64,000 nt of DNA from Streptomyces tuirus. GTDB lineage: Bacteria > Actinomycetota > Actinomycetes > Streptomycetales > Streptomycetaceae. The stretch covers positions 4,209,501 through 4,273,500 of the forward strand of contig JAGTPG010000002.1 in the NCBI GenBank assembly GCA_018195615.1. Direction: 5' to 3'. Position numbers and translations under genes: made by a program. A model generated the notes under the pieces. It did no database searches. It had not been told where the DNA came from and worked only from the letters and a program-made list of their open reading frames with translations. The stretch's first letter is position 1; every line of letters begins with the position of its first letter. Positions 28,612-38,138 of this stretch are shown here, piece by piece.

Positions 28612-29770
28612 ATGGCAGCAGGACCGGCAGGTCTCAAGGACGCCACCGCCATCGTCGGCATAGGCCAGACGCCCTTCGCCAGGCAACTCCCGAGGACGAG
28701 CGCACCCTCGCCTGCCGCGCCGTCCTGGCCGCCCTCGACGACGCCGGGATCGCGCCCGGCGAGGTCGACGCCCTCGCCTCCTACACCATGGAGGAGACGG
28801 ACGAGGTGGAGCTCGCGAAGGCCTGCGGCTTCGGTGACCTCACGTTCTTCAGCAAGGTCGGGTTCGGGGCGGCGGTTCGTGTGCCACCGTCGCCCACCTC
28901 GCCGCCGCCGTCGCCACCGGCCAGGCGAGCGTCGGGGTCGCCTGGCGGTCACGCAAGCGGGGCAGCGGGCCCCGGCCCTGGACCAGCACCACCGTCCAGC
29001 TCCCCACCCCGGCCCAATGGACCCGGCCCTACGGGCTGCTCAGGCCGGTGGATGAGATCGCCATGCTCGCGCGCCGCTACCTGCACGAGTACGGGGCCAC
29101 CCGGGACCACCTGTTCAACGTCGCCCTCGCCTGCCGCAACCGGGCCAACCAGAACCCCGCCGCGATCATGTACGACCGGCCCCTCACCCGCGAGATGTAC
29201 ATGACGTCCCGCTGGATCAGCGAACCGCTCTGCCTCTACGACAACTGCCTGGAGACGGACGGGGCGTTGGCCTGTGTCGTGGTCTCCGCCGAGCGGGCCC
29301 GGGACTGCCGCCGGAAACCCGTCCACGTCCACTCCGCCGCCCAGTCCCTGCCCGCCCAGCACCACGGCATGGTCAACTACTGGAACGACGACCCCCTGAC
29401 CGGTCCGGCCTGGACCGCCGCCCGGCACCTGTGGAAGCACTCCGACCTGACCCCTCAGGACGTGGACGTCGCCCAGATCTACGACGCCTTCACTCCCCTG
29501 GTCCTTCTCTCCCTGGAGGGGTACGGCTTCTGCGGGCGCGGTGAGGGCGGGGCGTTCACCGAGGGAGGGGCGCTGGAGATCGGCGGGCTGCTGCCCGTGA
29601 ACACCGGCGGGGGCGGGCTGTCCGAGGCCTACGTCCACGGCTTCAACCTCATCACCGAAGGGGTGAAGCAGCTGCGCGGGACCAGTACCGCGCAGGTGCC
29701 GGGCGCGTCGACCTGTCTGGTCACCGCGGGTGAGGGTGTCCCGACCTCCGCTCTGCTGCTGAGGAGTTGA
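28612..29770 (+). CDS. Thiolase-like lipid-transfer protein (Ltp aldolase type), two frameshifts
   Basis: About 387 residues from ATG 28612 with GGAGG upstream (MAAGPAGLKDATAIVGIGQT). It has the degenerate thiolase fold of Ltp proteins: the restored loop reads GGGGSCATVAHLAAAV, then RRYLHEYGATRDHLFNVALA, VAQIYDAFTPLVLLSLEGYG and GLLPVNTGGGGLSEAYVHGF. Frame changes at about 28690 (CCC) and 28875 (GGGG) are one-base contractions. A DUF35 gene follows one base after the stop; such pairs (Ltp2-ChsH2) form retro-aldolases that cut steroid side chains to release an acyl-CoA. A thiolytic thiolase is the alternative. Confidence 0.87.
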
Positions 29771-29771
29771 C

Positions 29772-30184
29772 ATGCTGCGTCCCGTCACCGACCCCGACGG
29801 CGCCCCCTTCTGGAGTACGCCGCCCGGGGCGAGCTCCGGGTCCAGGCCTGCGCGGGCTGCGGCGAACTCCGCTTCCCGCCCCGGCCCTGCTGCCCGCACT
29901 GCCAGTCCTTCACAAGCGAGTGGCACCGGGTGTCCGGCCAGGGCCGCGTCTGGTCGTACGTCGTCGCCCATCCGCCGCTGCTGCCCGACTACGCCGCGCT
30001 GGCGCCGTACAACGTGGTCGTCGTCGAGCTCGACGAGGCGCCCCGGATCCGGCTCGTCGGCAACCTCGTCGCCGGGCCCGGTGAGCCTCTCGGCTCCCTG
30101 CCGGCGGAACGCCTGCGCATCGGCGCCCGGGTGCGGGCGGTCTTCGACGACGGCCTTCCCCGGTGGGTACTGGAGCGGTCGTGA
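29772..30184 (+). CDS. Zn-ribbon/OB-fold DUF35 protein, one frameshift
   Basis: About 137 residues. The N-terminal rubredoxin-like zinc ribbon is CAGCGELRFPPRPCCPHC-like with two Cys pairs, followed by an OB fold (QGRVWSYVVAHPPLLPDYAA, then VVVVELDEAPRIRLVGNLVA). The frame changes at about 29812 (TTCTGG-AGTAC), repaired by one G. DUF35 proteins act as acyl-CoA-binding partners of thiolase-like enzymes, and the preceding gene is exactly such a partner. Its stop overlaps the hydratase start (GTGA), so the three are one translationally coupled set. Confidence 0.88.
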
Positions 30185-30955
30185 GCGGTGTGGTCGTCCG
30201 GGGCGACAAGGACAGCGGGGTCGCCGTCGTCACCCTGAACCGGCCCGAGCGGCTCAACGCCATCGACCTGGAGATGGCCGCTGATCTCGCCCGGGTCTGG
30301 CGGGACTTGCGGTTCGACGACTCCGTGCGGGCCGTCGTGCTCACCGGTGCCGGTGAGCGCGCCTTCTGCACCGGCATCGACCGGGACGCCGTCGTGCCGC
30401 AGCCGAACTCGCCGTACGCGCAGGACGATCCGCTGCTCGGCGTCGGGCCCAAGGCCAACGACCTGTGGAAGCCGGTCGTGGCCGCCGTGCGCGGATGGCC
30501 TGCGGGGGTGCCTTCTACCTGCTCGGCGAGGCGGAGTTCGTGGTCGCCGACCCGACCGCCACCTTCTTCGATCCGCACACCACCTACGGCATGGTCAGCG
30601 CCTACGAGTCCGTCCTCATGGCACAGCGCATGCCGTACGGGGAGGTCGCGCGGATGGCGTTGATGGGGACGGCCGAACGGATCTCCGCCCGGCGGGCCTA
30701 CGAGGTCGGCCTGGTGTCGGAACTCGCTCCGGAGGGCGAGGCGTTGGCGGCGGCGACCGCCTGTGCCGCCGTCATCGCCGGGTATCCGACCCAGGCCGTG
30801 CAGGGGACGGTCCGGGCGCTGTGGGCCGCGACCGAGGCCGGGCGGTCGCAGGGCGTCGCTCAGGCGCCGCATCTCATCGCACTCGGGAACGCGGCCGGTG
30901 AGCGGCAGGCCCGGCTGTTCGCGGGCGGCGGCGGGAGTACCGGTTGCGCCGGTAA
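30181..30955 (+). CDS. Enoyl-CoA hydratase/isomerase, two frameshifts
   Basis: About 258 residues from GTG 30181. Crotonase motifs: VVTLNRPERLNAIDLEM, VLTGAGERAFCTGIDRD (oxyanion-hole region) and RMACGGAFYLLGEAEFVVAD. Frame changes lie at about 30495 and about 30925; the second removes the true stop, so the frame appears fused to the following epoxide hydrolase. Adding one G at 30925 gives EYRLRR then TAA 30953-30955. The usual catalytic Glu positions are not obvious (the first is in a TF/DPHTTYG region), so dehydratase, isomerase or hydrolase action are all possible. Third gene of the operator-controlled unit. Confidence 0.82.
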
Positions 30956-30989
30956 AAATCGTTTACTGGTACACGCGTATGCTCGACGC

Positions 30990-31955
30990 GTGGTTGAGCA
31001 TCGGATGATCGACGCGAACGGCATACGACTGCACATCGCGGAGCAGGGCGAGGGCCCGCTCGTGGTGCTGCTGCACGGTTTCCCGGAGTCCTGGCACTCC
31101 TGGCGGCACCAGTTCGGGCCGCTGGCCGAGGCCGGTTTCCGGGTGGTCGCGCCCGACCAGCGCGGGTACGGCGGCAGCGACCGCCCCGAGGACGTGACCG
31201 CGTACAGCATCCTCCACCTGGTGGGGGACGTGGTCGGGCTGGTCCACGCACTGGGCGAGGAACGGGCGTTCGTCGTCGGGCACGACTGGGGAGCGCCGGT
31301 GGCCTGGCACACCGCGCTGCTGCGGCCGGACATCGTGCGCGGGGTGGCGGGGCTGAGCGTGCCGCCGCCGTTCCGTGGCGGTCAGCCGCCGCTGAAGACC
31401 ATGCGGGAGCGGTTCGGCGGGCGGTTCTACTGGAACTACTTCGAGGAGCCCGGGGTCGCCGACGCCGAGTTCGCCGCCGACACCCGCGGCACCCTGCGCA
31501 AGCTGCTGTACTCCGCCTCCGGGGACGCCCCGGACGCCGGGCGCCCCGAGCAGGCCCTGGTCGACCTGGAGCGCGGCTGGCTCACGGACGCGCCCGACCC
31601 CGAGGTGCTGCCCGCGTGGCTCACCGAGAAGGACCTGGACATCCTCACCGAGAGCTTCGAGCCGGGCTTCACCGGCGCGCTCAACTGGTACCGCAACCTG
31701 GACCGCAACTGGGAGCTGACCGCCCCGTGGCAGGGTGCGGTGGTGTCCCCGCCCGCGCTGTACGTGTACGGCGACCGGGACCTCGTCCCGGCCTTCCCGG
31801 GCACGCCCGAACTGATCGAGGAACTGCCCGAGTTGATGCCCGGCCTGCGCCGGAAGCCGCTCGTGCTGCCGGGGTGCGGCCACTGGACGCAGCAGGAGCG
31901 GCCCGCCGAGGTGAACGAGGCGCTGATCGACTTCCTGACGGAGCTGCGGGACTGA
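30990..31955 (+). CDS. Epoxide hydrolase-like alpha/beta hydrolase
   Basis: About 321 residues from GTG 30990 (or ATG 31005). LLHGFPESWHSWRHQFGPLA holds the HGxP oxyanion motif, VVGHDWGAPVAWHTAL the nucleophile Asp, VYGDRDLV the acid region and LPGCGHWTQQERP the catalytic His. This Asp nucleophile and HGFP pattern indicate an epoxide hydrolase or a haloalkane-dehalogenase relative. A TATGCT -10-like box lies six bases before the GTG, so it may have its own leaderless promoter. Epoxide hydrolysis would fit a monooxygenase-based pathway. The run-on frame from the hydratase is an artefact of a missing base. Confidence 0.88.
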   Translation: MVEHRMIDANGIRLHIAEQGEGPLVVLLHGFPESWHSWRHQFGPLAEAGFRVVAPDQRGYGGSDRPEDVTAYSILHLVGDVVGLVHALGEERAFVVGHDWGAPVAWHTALLRPDIVRGVAGLSVPPPFRGGQPPLKTMRERFGGRFYWNYFEEPGVADAEFAADTRGTLRKLLYSASGDAPDAGRPEQALVDLERGWLTDAPDPEVLPAWLTEKDLDILTESFEPGFTGALNWYRNLDRNWELTAPWQGAVVSPPALYVYGDRDLVPAFPGTPELIEELPELMPGLRRKPLVLPGCGHWTQQERPAEVNEALIDFLTELRD

Positions 31956-32133
31956 CGCCGGGGACGGGCCGGGTCGCGCGGCGCACCTGTCACGGTCATG
32001 CCACAACGTGGCGGCCGGCGCGTGCCCGGCGTAGCGTCTGGGGTGGAAGCGGCGAACCGGCCGCTCCCCGAAGAACGACGGCCGCCGTCTGGAACCCCTT
32101 CCGTATGCCGGTACGACGGCCGTCCCGGACGGG

Positions 32134-34577
32134 TCAGGCGGTGCGCGCCGTGCCCGTCCCCTTCTCCGCGTCCAGGGCGTACACGCAGCGGTCCTTGCTG
32201 CACGCGTACACCACCCCGTCCTGGACGACCGGGGAGCCGGTGATCTCGCCGCCGGTGGCGAGCTTCCAGCGGAGCCGGCCGTCGTCGGCCTTGAGGGTGT
32301 AGAGCAGGTGGTCGGTGGAGCCGAAGTGGATGCGGCCCTCGGCGACCGAGGGGGCGCCGACGATGTCGCCGCCCGCCTGGAAGCGCCACTTGGGTGTGCC
32401 GGTGACCGCGTCGAGGGTGTAGAGGCCCTTGCCGCTGCCCACGTGGACGTGGCCGGCGGCGACCAGGACGGGGTCGACACAGGCGCGGGACTCGGTGGCG
32501 ATGCGCCAGCGGTCGCGGCCGTCGGCGGCGTCGAGGGCGTAGACCGTGCCGAGGTAGTCGGCCAGGTAGATGCCGCCGCCGGTGACGGCCGGGCCCGGGA
32601 CGAAGGTGGGTGGGGAGAGGAAGACGGCCGGGGCCTCGAAGTGCCACTTCACGTGCCCGGCGGCGACGTCGAGGGCGAGGACGCGGGTGCCGGCGCAGAC
32701 GTAGACGTAGCCGTCGGTCGCCGGGGCGATCCGGACCGGGACGCCGCCGCAGGAGGCCGCGTCGCCGATGGGATACGCCCAGCGCTCGTCGCCGGTGCGG
32801 GCGTCCAGGGCGCGCAGCCGGGCGTCCTGCCAGACGTAGACCGTGCCGTCGTGCAGGGCGGGCCCGGCCTCGGGGGACTCGAAGTCGGTCTGGCAGCCGG
32901 TGATCTCCCAGAGCTTCTGCCCGTTCGAGGCCTCCCAGCCCTGGACACCGCCGCCGCGGGTGCCGGTGACGACGGTGCCGCGGCCGGCCTTGAGGGAGTA
33001 GACCCAGGCGTCCGTCTGCAGGCGCCACAGGTCGGAGCCCTCGCGGGCGTCCAGGGCGAACAGCGTGGGCCCGTCGGAGGCGTGGATACGGCCGTCCGCG
33101 ACCGCCATGGACCAGGCGACGTCCCGGGTCTTGAAGCGGCGGCGGCCGGTGGCCACGTCCAGGGCGTGTACCTCGAAGGAGGTGACGTAGACCAGGTCGT
33201 CGGCGACGCAGGGGGTGCCCCAGACGTCGTTGGACATGCGGAAGCGCCACGGCCGCCAGCCGCCGGCCTGCTCGGGCGGCGCGGCCGGGGCCGGGGGCGC
33301 CGCGACGGCCGGGCCCACGGCGGGGTCGGTGCCGTTGACGCCGGGGCGGGGCTTGGACCAGGAGGCGGCGAGGGCGGCCTCCGGAGGGGGCGCCGTGACG
33401 GCGGCGGCACGGACGTCGGCGACGCGCGGGCCCGGACCGATGGGCACCTGGGCGCCGGCGAGCCGTACGGGGCCGGTGTCGGGGCCGATGGGGGCACCTC
33501 CCGGCTCGAAGGAAGCCGAGAGCTCGGGGGAGGGCGCGGCCATGGACGCGGCGGGTACGGGCGCCGGGACGACGGGGTCGTGCGGGGGCGGCGGCGGGAT
33601 GGGCGCGGGGCCCGGGCCGGGCCGGGGCCGGGGCGTCCGCCGCCGCTGCGGCCGGCACCGGAGGCGGGCTTGCCGGCCGGGCGGCCGTTGCGGCGGGACT
33701 CGATCAGGGTCACCGCCCGCTCGGGCAGCCAGGCGGAGGCCGTGCCGCTGTCGTCGGAGCCGGAGCCGAAGAGGTGCGGGGCGAGCTGGGCCTGGAGGTC
33801 GGCCGGGTTGGGGCGGGCCGTGGGGTCCATCTGCATACAGGACTCGATCAGCGGACGCAGCTCGTCCGGGAGCCCCTCCAGGTCCGGGCCCTCGCGCAGC
33901 AGCATGAAGACCGTCTCGACCGGGTTGGCGCCGTGGAAGGGCGGGTGTCCGGTGGCGGCGAAGACCAGCATGGAGCCGAGGGAGAAGACGTCGCTCGCGC
34001 CCGTGACGCTGCGGGAGTCCTTGGCCTGCTCGGGGGACATGTAGGCGGGCGTGCCGACGGCGACGTTGGTCATCGTCAAACGCGTGTTCGAAACGCCCGA
34101 CGCGATGCCGAAGTCGATCACCCGGGGGCCGTCCTCGACGACCAGGACGTTCGACGGCTTGAGGTCCCGGTGCACCAGCCCCGCGCCGTGGATGGACTGG
34201 AGCGCCTCGGCGACGCCGGCCGCCAGCCAGCGCACCGCCTGGGCCGGGAGCGGCCCGCACTCGTTCACTATCTCCTCGAGGGAGGGAGCGGGGACATAGG
34301 CGGTGGCCAGCCACGGCACGGCGGCGCGCGGGTCGGCGTCCACGACCGCGGCCGTGTAGAAGCCGGAGACGGCCCGGGCCGCCTCCACCTCACGCGTGAA
34401 GCGGACCCGGAACAGCTGGTCCTCGGCCAGCTCCGTCCGGACGGTCTTGATCGCGACGCGCCGGCCGGACGCCGAACGCGCGAGATAGACCAGCCCCATG
34501 CCGCCGGCACCCAGCCGTCCCAGCACCTCGAACGGCCCGATCCGCCGCGGATCGTGCTGCGTCAGCTGATCCACCAC
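32134..34577 (-). CDS. Ser/Thr protein kinase fused to PQQ-like beta-propeller, one frameshift
   Basis: About 814 residues. Residues about 10-270 are a Hanks-type kinase: LGRLGAGGMGLVYLARSASG (P-loop), VAIKTV (Lys), LVHRDLKPSNVLVVEDG (catalytic Asp), VIDFGIAS and the APE-like VGTPAYMSPEQA. A Pro/Ala-rich linker follows, then a C-terminal propeller with repeated V-Y-A-L-D-A-x-x-G-x-x-x-W units (for example GTVYALDAADGRDRWR, GLYTLDAVTGTPKWRFQ). No membrane segment is seen. The frame changes in a Pro-rich G/C run near 33630. Start is GTG 34577 or the adjacent GTG. The propeller may sense a ligand or present substrates; unrelated to the catabolic regulon by position. Confidence 0.88.
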
Positions 34578-34789
34578 TCTGCCTGCCACCTCCCCGTACG
34601 AGCCGCGCCAAGCCACATGTTCCACGCGACCCCGTGCAGCGTCTCACCACCGCACCGCCATGGCGGCACGCACCCCGATTCTTCCTGGCCGGAGCCGTGG
34701 TTGCGAACCCGGTGACAATTGGGATGTCTCATTACACAACCGGTCAAACGATGACCAAACTCTGACTGGTCTGCCCTGCTCAGCGCCGC

Positions 34790-35512
34790 TCAGCGCTGCA
34801 GCAGCGCGAAGGACGCCCCCTGATTGTCCTGGACGACGGCGACCGTGCCGTACGAGGTCCCGAAAGGCGGGACCTGGACACGGCCGCCGAGCCGGATCAC
34901 GTCCTCCAGCACGCCCGCCATGTCCTCGACGGCGAAGTGGACGAGGAAGTGGGGCGGCATCTCGGCCGCGAAGACGTCGGAGACCGGAGCGCGGCCGAAG
35001 TCGGGCTCCGCGTCCCGCCCGAACAGGGCCTCCTGGAAGAGATCGCCGTAGAAGTCGTTGGCCGCCTCGGTGTCCCGGGTGTACAGCTCGGCCCAGGCGA
35101 AGGTGCCCGGCTCGTGCCGCTTGCCGAAGCCGGGGTGCTCCTGGGGCTGCCACAGGGCGAAGACTGCCCCCTCGGCGTCGGTGACCAGGGCGGTCACGCC
35201 CAGCTCACCGGCCGGCACCGGCGACTGGACGACCTGCCCGCCGGCCTCCTGGATCCGCCGGACCAGGGCCCGGGCGTCCGGCGTGGCGAAGTACACCGTC
35301 CAGACGGTGGGCAGCCGGCCGTCCATCTTGCGGACGAGCGCGGCCACGGGCTCGCCGTCCTTCAGCGCCCGCACGAAGGAGCCGAACCAGTCCTCGAAGG
35401 TCCACCCGAAAAGTTGACCGTAGAACCGCTTGCCCGCCTCGACGTCGGGAAGCTGCGCGTCCACCCAGCAGGGGACGCCCTCTGCGTACACCGATGCCCT
35501 GTTTTCGGCCAT
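34790..35512 (-). CDS. VOC family protein, two glyoxalase-like domains
   Basis: A 240-residue protein made of two beta-alpha-beta-beta-beta VOC modules: residues about 8-120 (VPCWVDAQLPDVEAGKRFYG, then PVAALVRKMDG) and about 130-240 (GTFAWAELYTRDTEAANDFY, then HFLVHFAVEDMAGVLEDVIR). Such doublets are common in actinomycetes; they include hydroxylase-like and resistance proteins. Metal ligands are not obvious in the first module. Single gene between the kinase and the TetR gene, no operator. Function unknown. Confidence 0.85.
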   Translation of the reverse strand: MAENRASVYAEGVPCWVDAQLPDVEAGKRFYGQLFGWTFEDWFGSFVRALKDGEPVAALVRKMDGRLPTVWTVYFATPDARALVRRIQEAGGQVVQSPVPAGELGVTALVTDAEGAVFALWQPQEHPGFGKRHEPGTFAWAELYTRDTEAANDFYGDLFQEALFGRDAEPDFGRAPVSDVFAAEMPPHFLVHFAVEDMAGVLEDVIRLGGRVQVPPFGTSYGTVAVVQDNQGASFALLQR

Positions 35513-35624
35513 GCCGCCAACGTAACCGCGACGGCCGCACCCCGCAGACCAGGCACACCAGCCCCCGCACTCCCTTACACCCCATTTGCAGTCGGCCGAA
35601 TCGCGCCCCGATCACGCCTCGGTA

Positions 35625-35643
35625 AGCTGACGTCATGACAGGA
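35625..35643. promoter_or_regulatory. Near-operator across the TetR start codon
   Basis: AGCTGACGTCATGACAGGA: CTGAC-GTCAT-GACAG, one mismatch (GACAG for GTCAG) from the regulon core, with the ATG at 35635 inside the spacer. This would suit autoregulation with a leaderless mRNA. Single near-match, so tentative. Confidence 0.4.
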
Positions 35644-36282
35644 CAAGTGCGTACCGTCGACGGCCGGGTGGCCGGCCGGCGTGGGCAGGCGACCCGGCAG
35701 AAGCTGCTCGACTGCCTCAGCGAGATGCTCAGCTCCTCCCCCTACCGGGATGTCAAAGTCATCGATGTCGCCCGGAAGGCGGGCACTTCGCCCGCGACCT
35801 TCTACCAGTACTTCCCGGACGTCGAGGGCGCCGTCCTGGAGATCGCCGAGCAAATGGCGACCGAGGGCGCCGCGTTGACCGAGCTCCTGGAAGGACGTTC
35901 GTGGGCCGGCAAGGCGGGCTGGCAGACGGCACAGGAACTCGTCGACGGGTTCCTGGAGTTCTGGCGCAAGAACGACGCGATCCTCCGCGTCGTCGATCTC
36001 GGCGCCGCCGAGGGTGACAAGCGCTTCTACAAACTCCGTATGAAGATCCTCAACTCGGTGAACAACTCCCTCGCGGACGCCGTCGCCGAGCTCCAGGCCA
36101 AGGGCAGGGTCGACAAGGACGTGAACCCGGCGGCCGTCGCCGGCTCACTGGTCGCGATGCTCGCGGCCGTCGCCTCGCACCAGAAGGGCTTCTCCTCCTG
36201 GGGCGTGAAGCAGGCCGAACTGAAGCCGAACCTCGCGCTGTTGGTGCATCTGGGCGTCACCGGCAGGAAGCCGACGAAGTAG
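35635..36282 (+). CDS. TetR-family transcriptional regulator, candidate master regulator
   Basis: A 215-residue TetR protein. Residues about 18-65 form the helix-turn-helix (RRGQATRQKLLDCLSEML, VIDVARKAGTSPATFYQYFP), where the TFYQYF recognition end is typical; the rest is a helical ligand-binding domain (ELVDGFLEFWRKNDAILRVV, SSWGVKQAELKPNLALLVHL). TetR repressors bind short inverted repeats and are released by pathway acyl-CoA or other small ligands, as for KstR. It lies centrally among the operator-marked genes, opposite the Ddn-acyl-CoA dehydrogenase operon, and its own start lies in a near-operator. Assignment to the CTGAC-N5-GTCAG site is inference. Confidence 0.9.
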   Translation: MTGQVRTVDGRVAGRRGQATRQKLLDCLSEMLSSSPYRDVKVIDVARKAGTSPATFYQYFPDVEGAVLEIAEQMATEGAALTELLEGRSWAGKAGWQTAQELVDGFLEFWRKNDAILRVVDLGAAEGDKRFYKLRMKILNSVNNSLADAVAELQAKGRVDKDVNPAAVAGSLVAMLAAVASHQKGFSSWGVKQAELKPNLALLVHLGVTGRKPTK

Positions 36283-36330
36283 CCCGGCCCGGCCGTCACG
36301 GCCCCTTTCCCGTATTCAAGTCCTGTCTGG

Positions 36331-36364
36331 CAGGCGGCGGTCCACCCGGGTGGACCGCCGCCTG
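36331..36364. terminator. Perfect 17-bp inverted repeat between convergent genes
   Basis: Bases 36331-36347 (CAGGCGGCGGTCCACCC) are the exact reverse complement of 36348-36364, with no unpaired spacer. It stands between the TetR stop and the Ddn-like stop, so it can act as a bidirectional terminator. Confidence 0.8.
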
Positions 36365-36373
36365 TCGCGCTTG

Positions 36374-36844
36374 TCAGCGCCGTACGATCCGGAACACCCG
36401 GATCTCCCGCTCCACCCGCGCCTGGTACGCCGCGTACGGCGGCCAGAACGCCAGCACCGCCTGCCACGCCGCCGCCCGCTCCTGCCCCTGCAGCAGCCGG
36501 GCCGTGACCGGGATGTCCCGCCCCTTCCAGCTGATCTCGGCCTCCGGGTGGGCGAGCAGATTGTGGCTCCAGGCGGGGTGCCCCGGCCGTCCGAAGTTGG
36601 ACCCGATCAGGATCCAGCCGTTCTCGCCCTCCTCCGGCATGCAGGCCAGCGGCGTACGGCGCGGCAGCCCGCTCCGCGCCCCCGTCGAGGTCAGCACGAC
36701 GCCCGGCAGGAGCTGCGCGCTGAGCAGCACCTTTCCGCGCGTGAGCCGGTGCACGGCGCGGTCTAGGGCCGGGAAGACGTGCGGTGCCACCCGCGCGAAC
36801 CCGGGAGTGGACGACACCTTCTGCACGAACCGCACGCCCCTCAT
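36374..36844 (-). CDS. Ddn-like deazaflavin-dependent nitroreductase family protein
   Basis: A 156-residue protein with the family blocks LTSTGARSGLPRRTPLACMP, ILIGSNFGRPGHPAWSHNLL (the G-x-x-x-G-x-x-x-x-P-x-W-x-x-N-L motif) and PPYAAYQARVEREIRVFRIV. These match F420-dependent quinone reductase-like proteins closely. ATG 36844 overlaps the acyl-CoA dehydrogenase stop (ATGA), so it is coupled to an operator-controlled gene. It may regenerate or use F420H2 in the pathway, for example by reducing an enone, or act on quinones. F420 is available from fbiC in this window. Confidence 0.88.
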   Translation of the reverse strand: MRGVRFVQKVSSTPGFARVAPHVFPALDRAVHRLTRGKVLLSAQLLPGVVLTSTGARSGLPRRTPLACMPEEGENGWILIGSNFGRPGHPAWSHNLLAHPEAEISWKGRDIPVTARLLQGQERAAAWQAVLAFWPPYAAYQARVEREIRVFRIVRR

Positions 36845-38029
36845 CGACCCGCCTCCTCGAAGACGTGCGCCGCGTCGGCGGCGTGCGCCCGCAGCCGGTG
36901 CACCGGCCCGAACAGCAGCTCGTCGCCCGCGGCACGCTTGAAGTACAGGTGAACCTCGTGCTCCCAGGTGAAACCGATGCCACCGTGCAGCTGGATCCCC
37001 TCGGCGGCGGCCGAGCGCAGCGCCTCGAGGACCTGGGCGAGGGCGAGCCCGCCGGCTGTCTCCCCGTCGGCTTCCCGGGCGGCGGCCCAGGCCGCGTAGT
37101 ACGCCGCCGAGCGGGCCGCCCGCACCCGCACGTACACGTCGGCCAGCCGGTGCTTGACCGCCTGGAAGGACCCGACCGGCCGCCCGAACTGCTGGCGCTG
37201 CCCCACGTACTCCACGGTCCGCTCCAGCACCCGGCCGGCCGCCCCCACGGCCTCGGCGGCGACACAGGCGGCCGCGGTGCCGCCGAGCCGGGCGAGGGCG
37301 GGGAGGGCGCCACCGTCGTCCCGGCCGAGCAACTCGGCTGCCACGTCCCGCAGTTGTACGCGGGCCTGCGGACGGGTCGCGTCCAGCGCGGTCTGCCGTA
37401 CGCGGGTGAGCCCGGCCGCGTCACCGCGTACGAGGAAGAGCAGGACCCGGGAACGGGCGAAGCCCCCGGCGTGCGCGGCGACCAGGAGGAGCTCGGCGCT
37501 GTGCCCGTCGAGAACCTGCTCGACCTGCCCGTACAGCCGCCAGCCCCCGTCCGTCCGCCGGGCCTGGACACCCCGGACCGCCCGCCGCCCGCCCACTCGC
37601 CGCGCCGGTCGTGGCCGGTGAGCGCGAGGGCGGTGGTGAGGTCCGGGCCCGGTACGGCGAGGGCGGCGGTGAGAGCGCCGGAGGCGATGCGGGGCAGGAG
37701 GCGGGCCCGCTGGGCGTCGGTGCCGAGGGCGAGCAGCAGGGGTGCCGTCAGGACGGCCGTGGCGAGCAGGGGCGAGGGACGAGGACCCGTCCCGTCTCCT
37801 CGCAGGCCAGGGCCAGCTCGGTGACCGAGCAGCCGACACCGCCGCAGTCCTCCGGCAGGGCCAGTCCGGGCAGGCCGAGCTGTTCGGCGAGGGCCCTCCA
37901 CAGGGCCGGGTCGTGCCCGGCCGGGGTGCCGACGGCGGCCCGCACCTCCTCGGGGCCGCACCGCTTGTGGAGCAGTTCGCGCAGGGTGCGGCGGATCTCG
38001 TCCTGTTCTGCGGTGAAGCGGGCGTCCAT
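36841..38029 (-). CDS. Acyl-CoA dehydrogenase, two frameshifts
   Basis: About 396 residues from ATG 38029 with GGAGG upstream (MDARFTAEQDEIRRTLRELL). It has LALACEETGRVLVP, GTDAQRARLLPRIASGALT, QRQQFGRPVGSFQAVKHRLA and IQLHGGIGFTWEHEVHLYFK, the last matching the FAD/C-terminal motif of FadE-type small subunits. The usual catalytic Glu motif is replaced by GGIGFTWEHE. Frame changes at about 37775 and 37590. In actinobacterial steroid breakdown such proteins form alpha2-beta2 heterotetramers with a second FadE; the partner here could be the gene at 57340. Divergent from the second Ltp gene across two operators. Confidence 0.85.
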
Positions 38030-38045
38030 GGGGTACCACCTCCGC

Positions 38046-38064
38046 ATCTGACGGTGCGTCATAT
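38046..38064. promoter_or_regulatory. Regulon operator-like site, one mismatch
   Basis: ATCTGACGGTGCGTCATAT: left half exact, GTCAT for GTCAG. It lies 16 bases upstream of the acyl-CoA dehydrogenase start at 38029. Confidence 0.7.
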
Positions 38065-38117
38065 TAGGGCGGAGGGACGGGGATGCCCAGAGCTCTGCCG
38101 TTCTTGCACCCGGCCAT

Positions 38118-38136
38118 ATCTGATGTACCGTCAGAT
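38118..38136. promoter_or_regulatory. Regulon operator-like site directly before ATG
   Basis: ATCTGATGTACCGTCAGAT: CTGAT in the left half, otherwise a full 19-bp match with AT flanks. It ends two bases before the Ltp ATG at 38139, leaving no room for a ribosome site, hence a probable leaderless transcript. Confidence 0.75.
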
Positions 38137-38138
38137 CC

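Noticed and set aside
31956..32133. GACGGCCGTC-type short palindromes between epoxide hydrolase and kinase genes as terminators
   Set aside because: Stems are only 5-10 bp and overlap; less convincing than the 36331 hairpin, so not listed as a feature.
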